Assembly: GCA_036625225.1 (NCBI GenBank)
Contig: JAZKUF010000003.1
Span: 186,001-250,000, forward strand
Source of the DNA: Accumulibacter jenkinsii
GTDB taxonomy: Bacteria; Pseudomonadota; Gammaproteobacteria; Burkholderiales; Rhodocyclaceae
Direction: 5' to 3'
DNA: 64,000 bases
The notes below the pieces were generated by a model. The model saw only the letters and a program-made list of their open reading frames with translations, searched no databases and was not told the origin of the DNA. Numbering within the stretch: position 1 is the stretch's first letter; each line of letters starts with the position of its first letter. Of the stretch, positions 38,878-47,218 are shown piece after piece. Made by a program: the position numbers and the translations under genes.

Positions 38878-39303
38878 ATGGACACGCCCAACCTTCGCCC
38901 CCGCCTGATGAGTTTTCGCGTGCTATCTTTTAGCGCAGAAAACAAGCTGCCCAAAGTCATCCAAACCGAAATCGGCTTTGAGATGACCCCGACGATAAGC
39001 CTTGGTTTGGCGCTGCCAGCCACGCACGAGGGTCAGATACAAGGGATGGTCAATATTCAGATGGCGGGACGCGCCGCGCTACACAACTCGCCCGATGAAC
39101 CGCTGGCCGATTTTTCCGCGAGCTACGAAGCGCTCTTCGTCTATCCCAAGGATGCCGACGAAGCCGACGTTTCGGCCCGCTTTGAAGGCGAGACGCACCA
39201 ATACATGCTGGTGGCACAAGCCTTCCCGCTCGCGTCCAGTCACTTCCAGCGCGAGCTAATGGCGATGGGCTTCGCCGTCGGGAATCTACCTCTCGGACTG
39301 TAA
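38878..39303 (+). CDS. SecB-like chaperone of the toxin-antitoxin-chaperone operon
   Basis: A 141-aa protein starting one base after the antitoxin stop. 'LMSFRVLSFSAENKLPKV', 'ALFVYPKDADEADVS', 'AFPLASSHFQRELMAMGF' and the final Leu-Pro-Leu are reminiscent of the SecB fold, including the C-terminal helix region, but it lacks the general SecB spacing and is not near secB neighbours. SecB-like proteins in TAC systems protect the antitoxin from aggregation and proteolysis; phage proteins that divert the chaperone can release the toxin. The assignment rests on motif style and strict co-location. Confidence 0.7.
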   Translation: MDTPNLRPRLMSFRVLSFSAENKLPKVIQTEIGFEMTPTISLGLALPATHEGQIQGMVNIQMAGRAALHNSPDEPLADFSASYEALFVYPKDADEADVSARFEGETHQYMLVAQAFPLASSHFQRELMAMGFAVGNLPLGL

Positions 39304-39612
39304 CCGGCGCGCAGCGTCAAGGTTGCCAGTTCCCGCATGGGCCACACCTGAATTCTTTGTTGGCCTTCTCGCTGGTTCGTATCCGACCGTTCTTCCCTCA
39401 CACCGCTGGCCCGCACCAACTTGCAAAGCTCGTCCCCGTCGCCATTCTTGACGTGCTCTGCGCACTCCAGCGCGTCACCGTTTTGTCGCGTTCGTGTGCC
39501 ACCATTCGCCTTAGCGGAGACAGAGCGGGATCCTTGGGCTGCCCGCCCTACACCCAGGGCTATCTGGTACTATTGTGACGGTCACAAAATACACGAGGGC
39601 GATGACCGCGAA
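39304..39612. other. Intergenic region with palindrome before a small DNA-binding-like gene
   Basis: This stretch of 309 bp has no supported gene. Near its right end lies a -10-like TACTAT (39569-39574) overlapping a perfect palindrome TTGTGAC-G-GTCACAA (39573-39587), probably an operator for the gene that starts at 39613. I see no clear terminator after the SecB-like gene. Confidence 0.45.
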
Positions 39613-39867
39613 ATGGACAAAGTCACGAAACGAGGAAGGCCGCCCAAGGGCGAGCAGCCTATGAGTGATAGTGAGCGCAAGCGGGACCAGCGGATGCGGG
39701 ACAGGCGTGCAGCTATAGACGCCATTGGCAACGAGCAGGACGCACCGCTACGGGCGCTGCTGGCGATCCTAGGGCGCGTCGATGCATCGGAAGCAGCCCG
39801 GCATTCCGCACAACGTGCATGGGTCGAAATTGGCAAGCGGTACGGATTTGTGACCATTACGAAATAA
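39613..39867 (+). CDS. Small basic mobile-element protein (AT-hook-like)
   Basis: An 84-aa protein starting 'MDKVTKRGRPPKGEQPMSDS'. The KRGRPPK string is an AT-hook-like DNA-binding motif, and the next 20 residues are highly charged ('SERKRDQRMRDRRAA'). The frame is open much further upstream, but that part is low-complexity and lies across the palindromic promoter region, so I start at 39613. It is probably a regulator or nucleoid-type protein of the element. Confidence 0.6.
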   Translation: MDKVTKRGRPPKGEQPMSDSERKRDQRMRDRRAAIDAIGNEQDAPLRALLAILGRVDASEAARHSAQRAWVEIGKRYGFVTITK

Positions 39868-39876
39868 GGCCATGCT

Positions 39877-40639
39877 ATGGAAGCAGCTGAAGGTAAGGCG
39901 TTAAACCATTCCGCTGTAATCCCCTTCACTGCGGCAGAGAAGCCAGCATCACAGGCGAAGGGCGGCTATCAAGCGGTGCGCTTCAATGCCATGAAGCATG
40001 GCATTCTCTCCAGTCTGGTGGTACTGGCGCACGAGGACGGCGGCGACTTCGACGACATGCTGGCGGCGCTGATCGAGGAGCACCGGCCGGCGGGAATGAC
40101 CGAGCAGCATCTGATCGAGGAACTGGCCGCGATCATCTGGCGGAAGCGGCGGGTACTGATGGCGGAAGGGGCGAGGATCAACGAGGGCCTGAAGGCGACG
40201 GTGAACAATGCGAAGTCGGTCACCTCGTCGGCCGCACCTTTTCAGCGGGGCTTGTCCGCAGAGAATGGGGAACTGCAAGACCTGATGACCGAAACCCTGG
40301 ACCAGATCGCCGAGACTCAACGCGATGCAGAGCTTGACCTGGCTACGACCCGCAGGGCGTCTGCGATCTTGCGGAAGGGCGGGCCGGCAGCCTACGACAA
40401 AGCCCTGCGGGCGCTGCGGCAAGACTCGCGCGACTGCTGGCAGGAACAGATCGAGGAAGAGAAACATCCGGCGACCGCGGAAGGGCTGGCGCAGTTCATC
40501 CGTGAAACGCTCGAACTGTCTTGCTGGCGGGCGGCGCGCGACGCCCAATACGCTCCGGCGATCAAGGCGCAAACCCTGGGCGAAGGTCTGCGGCCACACC
40601 TGCTGGAAAAGCTGAACCGCTACGAAACGCACCTTGACC
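39877..40639 (+). pseudogene. Hypothetical mobile-element protein, 5' part (interrupted by IS66 copy C)
   Basis: The frame from 39877 ('MEAAEGKALNHSAVIPFTAA') encodes an alpha-helical, charged protein up to 'RYETHLDR' and is then cut by IS66 copy C. Its true end lies at 43096-43154 ('KFERTLAMLLKLKELRSR'). Removing the IS and one target duplication restores a 273-aa frame (822 nt). The 'GGYQAVRFNAMKHGILS' region is typical of island-borne hypothetical proteins found before the zinc-ribbon gene seen here at 43272. Function unknown. The hybrid frame running into the IS to 40803 is an artefact. Confidence 0.75.
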
Positions 40640-40714
40640 GTAAGCGTCCGACCGCTCCACCTGTAAAAGTCGGACGAGATAGCGCAACCTCCCGGCTTTC
40701 GATGGGAGGTTGCG

Positions 40715-41035
40715 ATGGACAAGAACGGCGAGCGGGAAGCGTACTGGCGAGGGCATGTTGCCGAGTGGCGGGCGAGTGGGGAGTCGCAGAGAGCGTACTG
40801 TGACCGGCACGGGCTGAAGGACCATTCGCTGAGTTACTGGCATCAGCGTCTGGCCAAGCGCGAAGGTGGGGCCGCCGTCGGCGAGCCGCTGACGCTGATT
40901 CGGGCAACGATCGTTGCCGATCCGCTGGTCTCAATGCCGTGCCTGTCGCTCGCCAGCCCGAACGGCTGGCGACTCGAATTTGGCCTGCTGCCGCCGGCCG
41001 AGTGGCTGGTGGCACTCTGGGCAAACCACTCATGA
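40715..41035 (+). CDS. tnpA: IS66 accessory protein TnpA, copy C
   Basis: A 106-aa IS66 first-ORF protein identical to copies A and B. It ends in an ATGA overlap with tnpB. Confidence 0.87.
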   Translation: MDKNGEREAYWRGHVAEWRASGESQRAYCDRHGLKDHSLSYWHQRLAKREGGAAVGEPLTLIRATIVADPLVSMPCLSLASPNGWRLEFGLLPPAEWLVALWANHS

Positions 41036-41385
41036 GCGCGACCCTCGGCGTACCGCTGGAGCGCATCTGGCTGGCTCTCGAACCGGTAGACATGCGCCTG
41101 GGCATTGACGGCTTGTCTGCCCGCATCCAGGCGAGTCTCGGGCGCTCCCCTTGTGACGGCAGTGCTTACGCCTTCACCAATCGCAAGCGAAGCCGACTCA
41201 AACTGCTGGTGTGGGATGGCACGGGCGTGTGGCTAGCGCAACGGCGCCTACACCGGGGCGGTTTCACGTGGCCGAGCGCTGGCGAGGCGGTTTTTTCCCT
41301 GACGCCGGGGCAATGGCGGTGGCTGATCGCGGGCGTTGACTGGCAACGTCGGGAAGCCCCAGCGCCGGGACACTGGCAAGTGTAA
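41032..41385 (+). CDS. tnpB: IS66 family accessory protein TnpB (Orf2), copy C
   Basis: A 117-aa IS66 Orf2-like protein ('VDMRLGIDGLSARIQ') identical to copies A and B, started at the ATG coupled to tnpA. Confidence 0.87.
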   Translation: MSATLGVPLERIWLALEPVDMRLGIDGLSARIQASLGRSPCDGSAYAFTNRKRSRLKLLVWDGTGVWLAQRRLHRGGFTWPSAGEAVFSLTPGQWRWLIAGVDWQRREAPAPGHWQV

Positions 41386-41478
41386 CGGCCGCGTCACTGC
41401 CGCGAAAAAAGTGATAATAATCGGCTATCTACCTGGCTTTCAGGAGCTTTCCATGCGATGTCTGCGGTATAATGCCTC

Positions 41479-43050
41479 ATGGATTTAGCGACCGAACTTG
41501 CCGCCTTCTCCCCCTCACCAGAACTGCTGGCCTGGGTCGAAAATCGGGTTGGCGGTCTGCTGGAACAGGCCAAGACCAGCGCCACGGAAATTCACTGGCG
41601 CGATGCCAAGATCGAAAAGCTGACGCTCGAACTTGCTCATTTACGCCGAATGAAATTCGGCGTGAAGAGCGAAGCCATGGTCGCCGCCGAACGCGACCTC
41701 TTCGATGAAAACCTGGCGGCCGACATTGCTGCCTGCGAAGCCCGTCTGGCCGAAGCGCTCCAGGTCGCTGAAACGCCGTCGGATCAACCGGTACCCGAGA
41801 AGAAGCCCAAACGCGAACGCGCCGGTCGTCAGCCCCTGCCGGAGCATCTGCCGCGCGTTGAAATTCGCCACGAACCCGAGAACTGCACCTGCGGCGAATG
41901 CGGTCAGGCGTTGGTGCTGATCGGCGAGGACGTGACCGAGAAACTCAATATCGTCCCGGCGCAGTTCTTCGTCGAACAGCACGTTTATCCCAAATACGCC
42001 TGCCGGCCCTGCGAGACGCTGACGGCGGCACCGGCCGAGCGCAGCGTGATCGATGGCGGAATGGCGACCCCGGCCTTGCTCTCGTGGGTCATGATCAGCA
42101 AGTTCCTGGATCACCTGCCGCTCTATCGCCTGGAACAGCAGGCCGCCCGGTCTGGCGTCCCGCTCGCCCGCTCGACGCTGGCCGAGTGGGTGGGTCGCGT
42201 CGGCTATGCCCTCGAACCCCTCTGGCTTCGCCTGGGCGAATTGCTGCGCGAGAGCGAGGTGTTACATGCGGATGAAACCCCGGTGCAACAGCTTGATCCA
42301 GGCAAGGGGAAGACCAAGCGGGCGTATCTCTGGGCGTACCGCAACAATGCCTTGGAAAATGACCCGCCGATTGTCGTCTTCGACTATCAACCGGGCCGGG
42401 CCGGCATACATGCCGTGAATTTCCTGGCGCAATGGGAAGGCGCCCTGATGGTCGATGACTTCGCCGGTTACAAGGTGCTGTTTCAGGGATCAGTGATCGA
42501 ACTGGGCTGCATGGCCCATGCGCGCCGCAAGTTCTTCGACCTGCACCAGGCCAACGCCAGCCCGGTCGCGACGGAAGCCCTTCGCCGCATCGGCGAACTG
42601 TATGCCGTCGAGGCGCAGGCGAAGGACCTCACGGTCGAGGAACGGGCCCGTCTGCGCGAGATGCACAGTCAGCCGCGACTCGAGTCCCTGCACCTATGGC
42701 TCCTGAACACCCGCAAGTCGGTCGCCAACGGCTCGGCCCTGGCCCGGGCCATCGATTACACGTTGAAGCGCTGGCGCGCTCTCGCTCGTTATGCCGAGAA
42801 TGGCTTCTACCCGATCGACAACAACCCTATCGAAAACGCCATTCGCCCGATCGCCGTCGGGAAGAAAAATTGGTTGTTCGCAGGTTCGGAGGCCGCCGGC
42901 AAGCGTGCCGCGGCCATTCAGTCGCTGCTCGAAACCGCGCGCTTGAACGGCATCGAGCCCATGGCCTGGCTCACCAACACCCTGCAAAAACTTCCCACTT
43001 GGCCCAACAGCCGCCTCGACGAGTTGCTGCCGCTCAAAAAACGGGGGTAA
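41479..43050 (+). CDS. tnpC: IS66 family transposase TnpC, copy C
   Basis: A 523-aa DDE transposase identical to copies A and B: coiled coil, zinc-finger module and the full IS66 catalytic domain. The same 11-codon leader frame with AGGAG precedes it. Confidence 0.92.
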   Translation: MDLATELAAFSPSPELLAWVENRVGGLLEQAKTSATEIHWRDAKIEKLTLELAHLRRMKFGVKSEAMVAAERDLFDENLAADIAACEARLAEALQVAETPSDQPVPEKKPKRERAGRQPLPEHLPRVEIRHEPENCTCGECGQALVLIGEDVTEKLNIVPAQFFVEQHVYPKYACRPCETLTAAPAERSVIDGGMATPALLSWVMISKFLDHLPLYRLEQQAARSGVPLARSTLAEWVGRVGYALEPLWLRLGELLRESEVLHADETPVQQLDPGKGKTKRAYLWAYRNNALENDPPIVVFDYQPGRAGIHAVNFLAQWEGALMVDDFAGYKVLFQGSVIELGCMAHARRKFFDLHQANASPVATEALRRIGELYAVEAQAKDLTVEERARLREMHSQPRLESLHLWLLNTRKSVANGSALARAIDYTLKRWRALARYAENGFYPIDNNPIENAIRPIAVGKKNWLFAGSEAAGKRAAAIQSLLETARLNGIEPMAWLTNTLQKLPTWPNSRLDELLPLKKRG

Positions 43051-43087
43051 GTCAGCACCCCCTGACGTGGGTGGGCTGGACGCTTAC

Positions 43088-43154
43088 CCTTGACCGCAAA
43101 TTTGAACGAACACTAGCCATGCTTTTGAAGCTCAAAGAGCTTCGGAGCCGCTGA
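43088..43154 (+). pseudogene. 3' end of the hypothetical gene interrupted by IS66 copy C
   Basis: This stretch carries the target duplication CCTTGACC followed by the last codons of the gene that begins at 39877, reading 'LDRKFERTLAMLLKLKELRSR' to a TGA. The frame is in register with the 5' part once the IS is removed. Confidence 0.7.
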
Positions 43155-43271
43155 AGAGTGTCACTATCGCAACAAAGCGAAAAGGCAGGCGGCGCAAAGT
43201 TTTCAGGCAGTTTTGGCAAGAGTGGCGCAACAAACTTGTCTGATGATTTCGGCAAAATACAGGGGCAATGA

Positions 43272-43919
43272 ATGGGCGGCATGGGTAGCGGGCGGCGGTA
43301 TCAGGGCGGCAAGGCGACGACGAGCGGCAGCAATCCGCTTGACGTGCGGTATCTGCAACGGGCTGGACTGATGACACCGGGCCGGGGCATCAGCTTGAAC
43401 TGGTCACGCAACGGTGTACAAGTGGCATCGATCCAAGCGCGGCCGGGAGAGGACCGCGTGACCCTGATCTATCGCTATAAGACTGGCGGCACAGACTGGC
43501 AGGCGATGGATTACCCGGTATGGCTGGAATGGACGGCTTGCACCCTGGGCGGCCGGCGGGCGTGGTTTCGCTGCCCTGCGAACGGATGCGGCCGGCGCGT
43601 GGCGGTGCTTTACTTTGGCGGCGCTGGGATTTTCGCCTGTCGTCACTGTTACCGGCTGGCGTATGCCTGTCAGCGGGAAACGGCCTATGATCGAGCGGCG
43701 CGACGGGCGGACAGAATCCGCGATCGCCTGGGCTGGGAAGCGGGTATCCTGAACTTCAACGGCGGCAAGCCGAAAGGGATGCACTGGCGCACGTTCGAGC
43801 GGCTGACCGCCGAGCATGATGCTTTCGTCGCGGTATCGCTGGCCGGTATGGCTGCACGCCTGGGGCTGATCAAACGGCGGCTTGATGGCATAGGCGAGGC
43901 GCTGCACCGCGAGGGCTGA
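43272..43919 (+). CDS. Hypothetical mobile-element protein with zinc-ribbon
   Basis: A 215-aa protein starting 'MGGMGSGRRYQGGKATTSGS'. The middle carries a four-cysteine zinc-binding pattern (CPANGC ... CRHCYRLAY), and the C-terminal third is helical and basic. The family is common in proteobacterial islands and prophages beside the protein interrupted at 39877, but it has no established function. A DNA- or RNA-binding role is plausible from the zinc ribbon and charge. Confidence 0.6.
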   Translation: MGGMGSGRRYQGGKATTSGSNPLDVRYLQRAGLMTPGRGISLNWSRNGVQVASIQARPGEDRVTLIYRYKTGGTDWQAMDYPVWLEWTACTLGGRRAWFRCPANGCGRRVAVLYFGGAGIFACRHCYRLAYACQRETAYDRAARRADRIRDRLGWEAGILNFNGGKPKGMHWRTFERLTAEHDAFVAVSLAGMAARLGLIKRRLDGIGEALHREG

Positions 43920-44705
43920 TCTGTTTCGCAAAATGGCGGTCAGGCGGCTGATCGGGCCGACGAGGGCATCTGTCCAATAGCGTTCGTTATCGAACGTTTG
44001 GCGTTTTCAATCGCCACAGAGGCGAGGCGGTAGGATGCATCACCCCGGCCGTCTATCCCCTGCTGTGGCGCGATTCTGCAAGCCTGGGGGGCATTGAGCG
44101 CGCTACAGCAGGGGGCGGCAAATCGCTGGAGCCGATCAAGCGGAAACCGCTTGGCAAACTCCACTTTCACAAACCTAACCGTGACGCGTTGAGCGAGGGC
44201 GGGGGGCGTCAATCTCAGGCGCGACCGGGCCGGAAACCGTTCGGGTATCGCCGAACGTTCGCTATTGGAAAAAACCGGCAGGCAGTCGTTGTGCGCGCGA
44301 TGCGCTGCCGGTAGGGGCGTCAAATCTCTGACGAGCTGGAGGCGGAACCCGTTCGGGTATCTCTGCGCGCACCCGCGAAATGCAAACTTTTTTCCGGCCC
44401 GCCAATTGACCCCCTGTTGCAATTTCCCGGAAGAGCGCACGAAGTTTGACGAACGGTTTCCCGACCGGAAGCGCCAAGGATTCGACGCGCCCCCCTGCCA
44501 AGCCTGGGCGGCGATGATGCGGGCGGTTACAGCGTAACGGCCAGATCGACATGGCACCCGGCCGGGCGCTTCCTGGGCGCTGCTGTCGGGCGCCCTTGTG
44601 TCACCCTGTCGCATACAAGCGCAGAAAAAACGATAGGGCAGATGATGGTATTCCCATCAGCATAAAACCCAAATTCTTGATATTGCTTGTATTTTTGGCA
44701 CTGAC
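43920..44705. repeat. Non-coding, repeat-bearing region next to tRNA-Ser
   Basis: This region of 786 bp has no supported gene but clustered short repeats. CGGAAACCGTTCGGGTATC (44231-44249) recurs with one change at 44343-44361, and CGGAAACCG recurs at 44151-44159. Hairpins are CGTTCG-TTAT-CGAACG (43981-43996), CAAGCGG-AAA-CCGCTTG (from about 44147) and CGTTCGG-GTATCG-CCGAACG (44238-44257); the last overlaps the 10-bp palindrome CGAACGTTCG (44252-44261). Iteron-like and stem-loop sequences beside a tRNA gene suggest an origin or integrase/excision control region of the island, or its decayed end. Confidence 0.5.
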
Positions 44706-44793
44706 TGGCGGAAGCGGTGAGATTCGAACTCACGGACGGTTGCCCGTCGCCGGTTTTCAAGACCGGTGCAATCGACCACTCTGCCACGCTTCC
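44706..44793 (-). tRNA. tRNA-Ser (UGA)
   Basis: On the minus strand, GGAAGCG (5' end at 44793) pairs with CGCTTCC at the 3' end. The anticodon loop CTTGAAA is flanked by CCGGT/ACCGG, giving anticodon TGA (44759-44757 region). There is a long variable arm (GACGGGCAACCGTC), as in type II serine tRNAs, and the T-arm is GTGAG-TTCGAAT-CTCAC. CCA is encoded (44708-44706). Its 3' end faces the accessory region, the usual layout when an island uses a tRNA gene as attachment site. A possible promoter -10, TATGAT, is on the minus strand at 44864-44859, followed by GC-rich sequence as in stable-RNA promoters. Confidence 0.95.
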
Positions 44794-44954
44794 TGGGTGA
44801 CGCCAGCGACTCGATGCGGCTCCGCAGAGGACGCCGGGTCAAGTGGCTGGCGGCGCGAATCATAGCACGGCGGCGGTCGTTGACGCGTGACGGAAAAGGC
44901 TGCCAGGCCGCCAGGCGCTGTCCAGCGCCTGGGCGACCCGGCTACCCATCGCGA

Positions 44955-44983
44955 TTGAAACTTTCGCCCGCTTTGGTTAGTCT
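44955..44983 (+). promoter_or_regulatory. Probable promoter of the Bax-inhibitor-1 family gene
   Basis: TTGAAA (44955-44960), a 17-nt spacer, then TAGTCT (44978-44983). It is followed by a strong ribosome-binding site AGGAGGA (about 45011) seven bases before the ATG at 45023. The -10 is only a partial match. Confidence 0.4.
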
Positions 44984-45022
44984 TAGTGCCGTATTCGACT
45001 TCACATCTCCAGGAGGAACAAG

Positions 45023-45715
45023 ATGCAACCCCAGTTTCAGATCACAGGCCAGGCCGGTGGCGAGCTCACCCTGCAGCAGAACCGGGTGCTGCGCAATACT
45101 TTCATGATGCTTGCCTTGAGCATGGTGCCCACCGTCATCGGGGCGCTGGTCGGTGTACAACTCCAGTTTTCCTTCATGGCGGGCAGCCCGTTCCTGTCGT
45201 TCATGCTCTTCCTCGGCATCGCTTTCGGCTTCATGTGGGGGATCGAGCGGAACAAGGACAGCGGCATCGGCGTGCTGCTGCTGCTGGCGTTTACCTTCTT
45301 CATGGGGCTGATGCTCTCGCGCATCCTGCAGGTGGCGCTCGGCTTCGGCAACGGGGCCTCGCTGATCGCGATGGCGGCGGGCGGTACCGGGGTGATCTTC
45401 TTCTCGCTCGCCGGCGTCGCCACGGTAACCAAGCGCGACTTCAGCTTCATGGGCAGGTTCCTGTTCGTTGGCATGATCGTCGTTCTGCTGGCGGCGCTCG
45501 CCAACATCTTCTTCCAGCTGCCGGCCCTGTCGGTGACCATCTCGGCGATCGCGGTGATGATCTTCTCGGCTTACATCCTTTATGACATCAGCCGGATCGT
45601 CAATGGCGGCGAGGACAATTACATCTCGGCGACGCTGGCCGTCTATCTCGACATATACAACGTCTTCGTCAGCCTGCTCAACCTGCTGATGATCTTCAGC
45701 GGCGAACGCGACTGA
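45023..45715 (+). CDS. Bax inhibitor-1/YccA family inner-membrane protein
   Basis: A 230-aa protein with seven hydrophobic segments and the family signatures 'QNRVLRNTFMMLALSMVPT' at the N-terminus and 'AVMIFSAYILYDISRIVNGG' followed by 'AVYLDIYNVFVSLLNLLMI' at the C-terminus. The conserved Asp residues of the last part form a pH-sensing pair in BI-1 channels. E. coli YccA modulates FtsH and YbhL is related; this gene could be either type. It has a strong SD and its own likely promoter. Confidence 0.9.
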   Translation: MQPQFQITGQAGGELTLQQNRVLRNTFMMLALSMVPTVIGALVGVQLQFSFMAGSPFLSFMLFLGIAFGFMWGIERNKDSGIGVLLLLAFTFFMGLMLSRILQVALGFGNGASLIAMAAGGTGVIFFSLAGVATVTKRDFSFMGRFLFVGMIVVLLAALANIFFQLPALSVTISAIAVMIFSAYILYDISRIVNGGEDNYISATLAVYLDIYNVFVSLLNLLMIFSGERD

Positions 45716-45756
45716 TCGTCGTCTGTACCTGACCTGGGCGGCTGCGGCCGCCCTTT

Positions 45757-46635
45757 TCATTGCGGCGGCAGAAAGAGGCGTCCCTGCACCATGCGCAGGC
45801 CGAGGCGACCGGGCAGTTCGGTGAAAACGACCCGGTGGCGGGGCAGGCCCGCAAGATTGCGCGACAGGAGCAGTGAACGCAGGGCGACGAGCTGATAACC
45901 CCGCTGCTGCCATTCTTCGAGCAGGCGCTCGAAGGCACTGCGGTAATTCATTCCCTCGAGCTCGGCGCGCAGGGTGAATACGTGGTCACCGCCGATGCGG
46001 CTGGACGCTTCGAGGATCTGCTCCACGGCCTGGTCGACCGAAGCCGTTTTGCCGACCATCAACTCGTCGAGGGTCGGCAGCGTCGTCGGCAATTGCGGGC
46101 AATGGATGACTTCGCCGTCGATCACCGGCATGAAGGGAAACTTTCCCCGGCCATCGCTCGCATAACTGAAGCCGAGAGCTTGCGTCAGGCGCAGGGCATG
46201 GCGGTTCATCCGCCAGCCCGCCGCCGCGTGTGCCTGTGGCGCTTCCCCGAAGACGCTTTCGAAACGCCGATAAGCCTGCGCCATTTCGGCAGCGATCCAG
46301 GCATTGTCGGCGGTCAGCGCGCGGCTTTCCCAGCGCACCCGATTCCAGGCGTGCAGGGCGACTTCGAAACCGGCGTCGCGGGCCGCGCGCATCTGAACCG
46401 CGCAACGGCGGCCGATCTCCGGCGCCGGCAGGAGGAGCCCGTAGAGGCGGGTCACGAGATCGTGGTAGCGACTCGGCGAAAGCCTGCGCGCTTCACGCCC
46501 GCCGTGGTCGGGGCCGAGCGAGAAAAAGAAGCTGGCGGCGGCCTCGTGTCGCTGCAACAGCTCGATCAGTGCCGGTACGCCGACGAGCGTGCCGCGGCAA
46601 CTGTCGACGTCGATCTTGAGGGCGATGCGCTTCAT
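45757..46635 (-). CDS. ArnD-like polysaccharide deacetylase family protein
   Basis: A 292-aa NodB-fold protein. 'IALKIDVDSCRGT' near the N-terminus holds the catalytic/metal Asp pair, 'ASFFFSLGPDHGGRE' is typical of ArnD (4-deoxy-4-formamido-L-arabinose-phosphoundecaprenol deacetylase), and 'EVALHAWNRVRWE' provides the metal His. The start is the ATG at 46635, preceded by AGGTGAG; a GTG four codons upstream is weaker. ArnD prepares aminoarabinose for lipid A, but no other arn genes are visible, so the substrate is uncertain. It is convergent with the BI-1 gene. Confidence 0.8.
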   Translation of the reverse strand: MKRIALKIDVDSCRGTLVGVPALIELLQRHEAAASFFFSLGPDHGGREARRLSPSRYHDLVTRLYGLLLPAPEIGRRCAVQMRAARDAGFEVALHAWNRVRWESRALTADNAWIAAEMAQAYRRFESVFGEAPQAHAAAGWRMNRHALRLTQALGFSYASDGRGKFPFMPVIDGEVIHCPQLPTTLPTLDELMVGKTASVDQAVEQILEASSRIGGDHVFTLRAELEGMNYRSAFERLLEEWQQRGYQLVALRSLLLSRNLAGLPRHRVVFTELPGRLGLRMVQGRLFLPPQ

Positions 46636-46690
46636 CGGAAATCTCACCTGGTGAGAGGTGGCGGAAGGGACCGGCGACTGCCGACCGTCG

Positions 46691-47062
46691 TCAGACGAGG
46701 AGCAGGCCGACGGCGACCTTGCGCCCTTCTCCCATCAGGATGTTGTAGGTTCGGCAGGCGGCCGGCAGGTCCATCACTTCGAGCCCTTTTTGCGCGCGCA
46801 CCAGAGGCCGCAGCAGGTCGGGCGGCGGAAAGCGCAGGCGGTTGCCGGTGCCCAGGAGGATGATTTCGGCGTCGAGCCCAGCGAGCAGTTCGATGTCGGC
46901 GACGTCCAGGGTCTCGAAGGTCGCCTGCGTCCAGTGCGGCAGCAGGCGGTCGGGCAGCACTGCCAGATTGCAGTCGTGGCGGACGCCATTGACGCAGACA
47001 TAGCCTTCGCCGTAAGCGGTGAAGGTGTTGAAGCCATCGGTCCGGTCGAGCTGCAGTTTCAT
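46691..47062 (-). CDS. Mth938-like domain protein (DUF498/NDUFAF3-type)
   Basis: A 123-aa protein beginning 'MKLQLDRTDGFNTFTAYGEG' with 'EIILLGTGNRLRFPPPDLL' and 'GLEVMDLPAACRTYNILMGE', which are diagnostic of the Mth938/DUF498 fold. Mitochondrial relatives help assemble complex I; the bacterial role is not known. It is upstream of the ArnD-like gene on the same strand (55 nt apart), so the two may be co-transcribed. The ATG six codons downstream of the longest open start fits the family N-terminus. Confidence 0.82.
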   Translation of the reverse strand: MKLQLDRTDGFNTFTAYGEGYVCVNGVRHDCNLAVLPDRLLPHWTQATFETLDVADIELLAGLDAEIILLGTGNRLRFPPPDLLRPLVRAQKGLEVMDLPAACRTYNILMGEGRKVAVGLLLV

Positions 47063-47218
47063 GAAAATTGCGGTGCACAAAACGTTGAAGTAGGATTATA
47101 GCTTTTTTGTCGATCGCGTTCAGCGGCCGAGCGGCTTTGCCGGTTCCACTGCACGATCCGTCGAGCGATCGAATTTTGCCCTCCACCCGCTGCGCCGAAC
47201 ATTTCCCGAGCCCGGATC

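Larger units (their letters stand above)
40640..43087 (+). mobile_element. IS66-family insertion sequence, copy C (2,448 bp)
   Basis: The third copy of the same element, in the same orientation as copy A. It is flanked by the perfect 8-bp duplication CCTTGACC at 40632-40639 and 43088-43095, with termini GTAAGCGTCC...GGACGCTTAC. Because copies A and C are direct repeats 38 kb apart, homologous recombination between them would delete nearly the whole defence island. Confidence 0.95.

Noticed and set aside
39357..39578. 73-codon frame after the SecB-like gene
   Set aside because: Low-complexity composition, no ribosome-binding site, and it runs through the promoter palindrome of the next gene.
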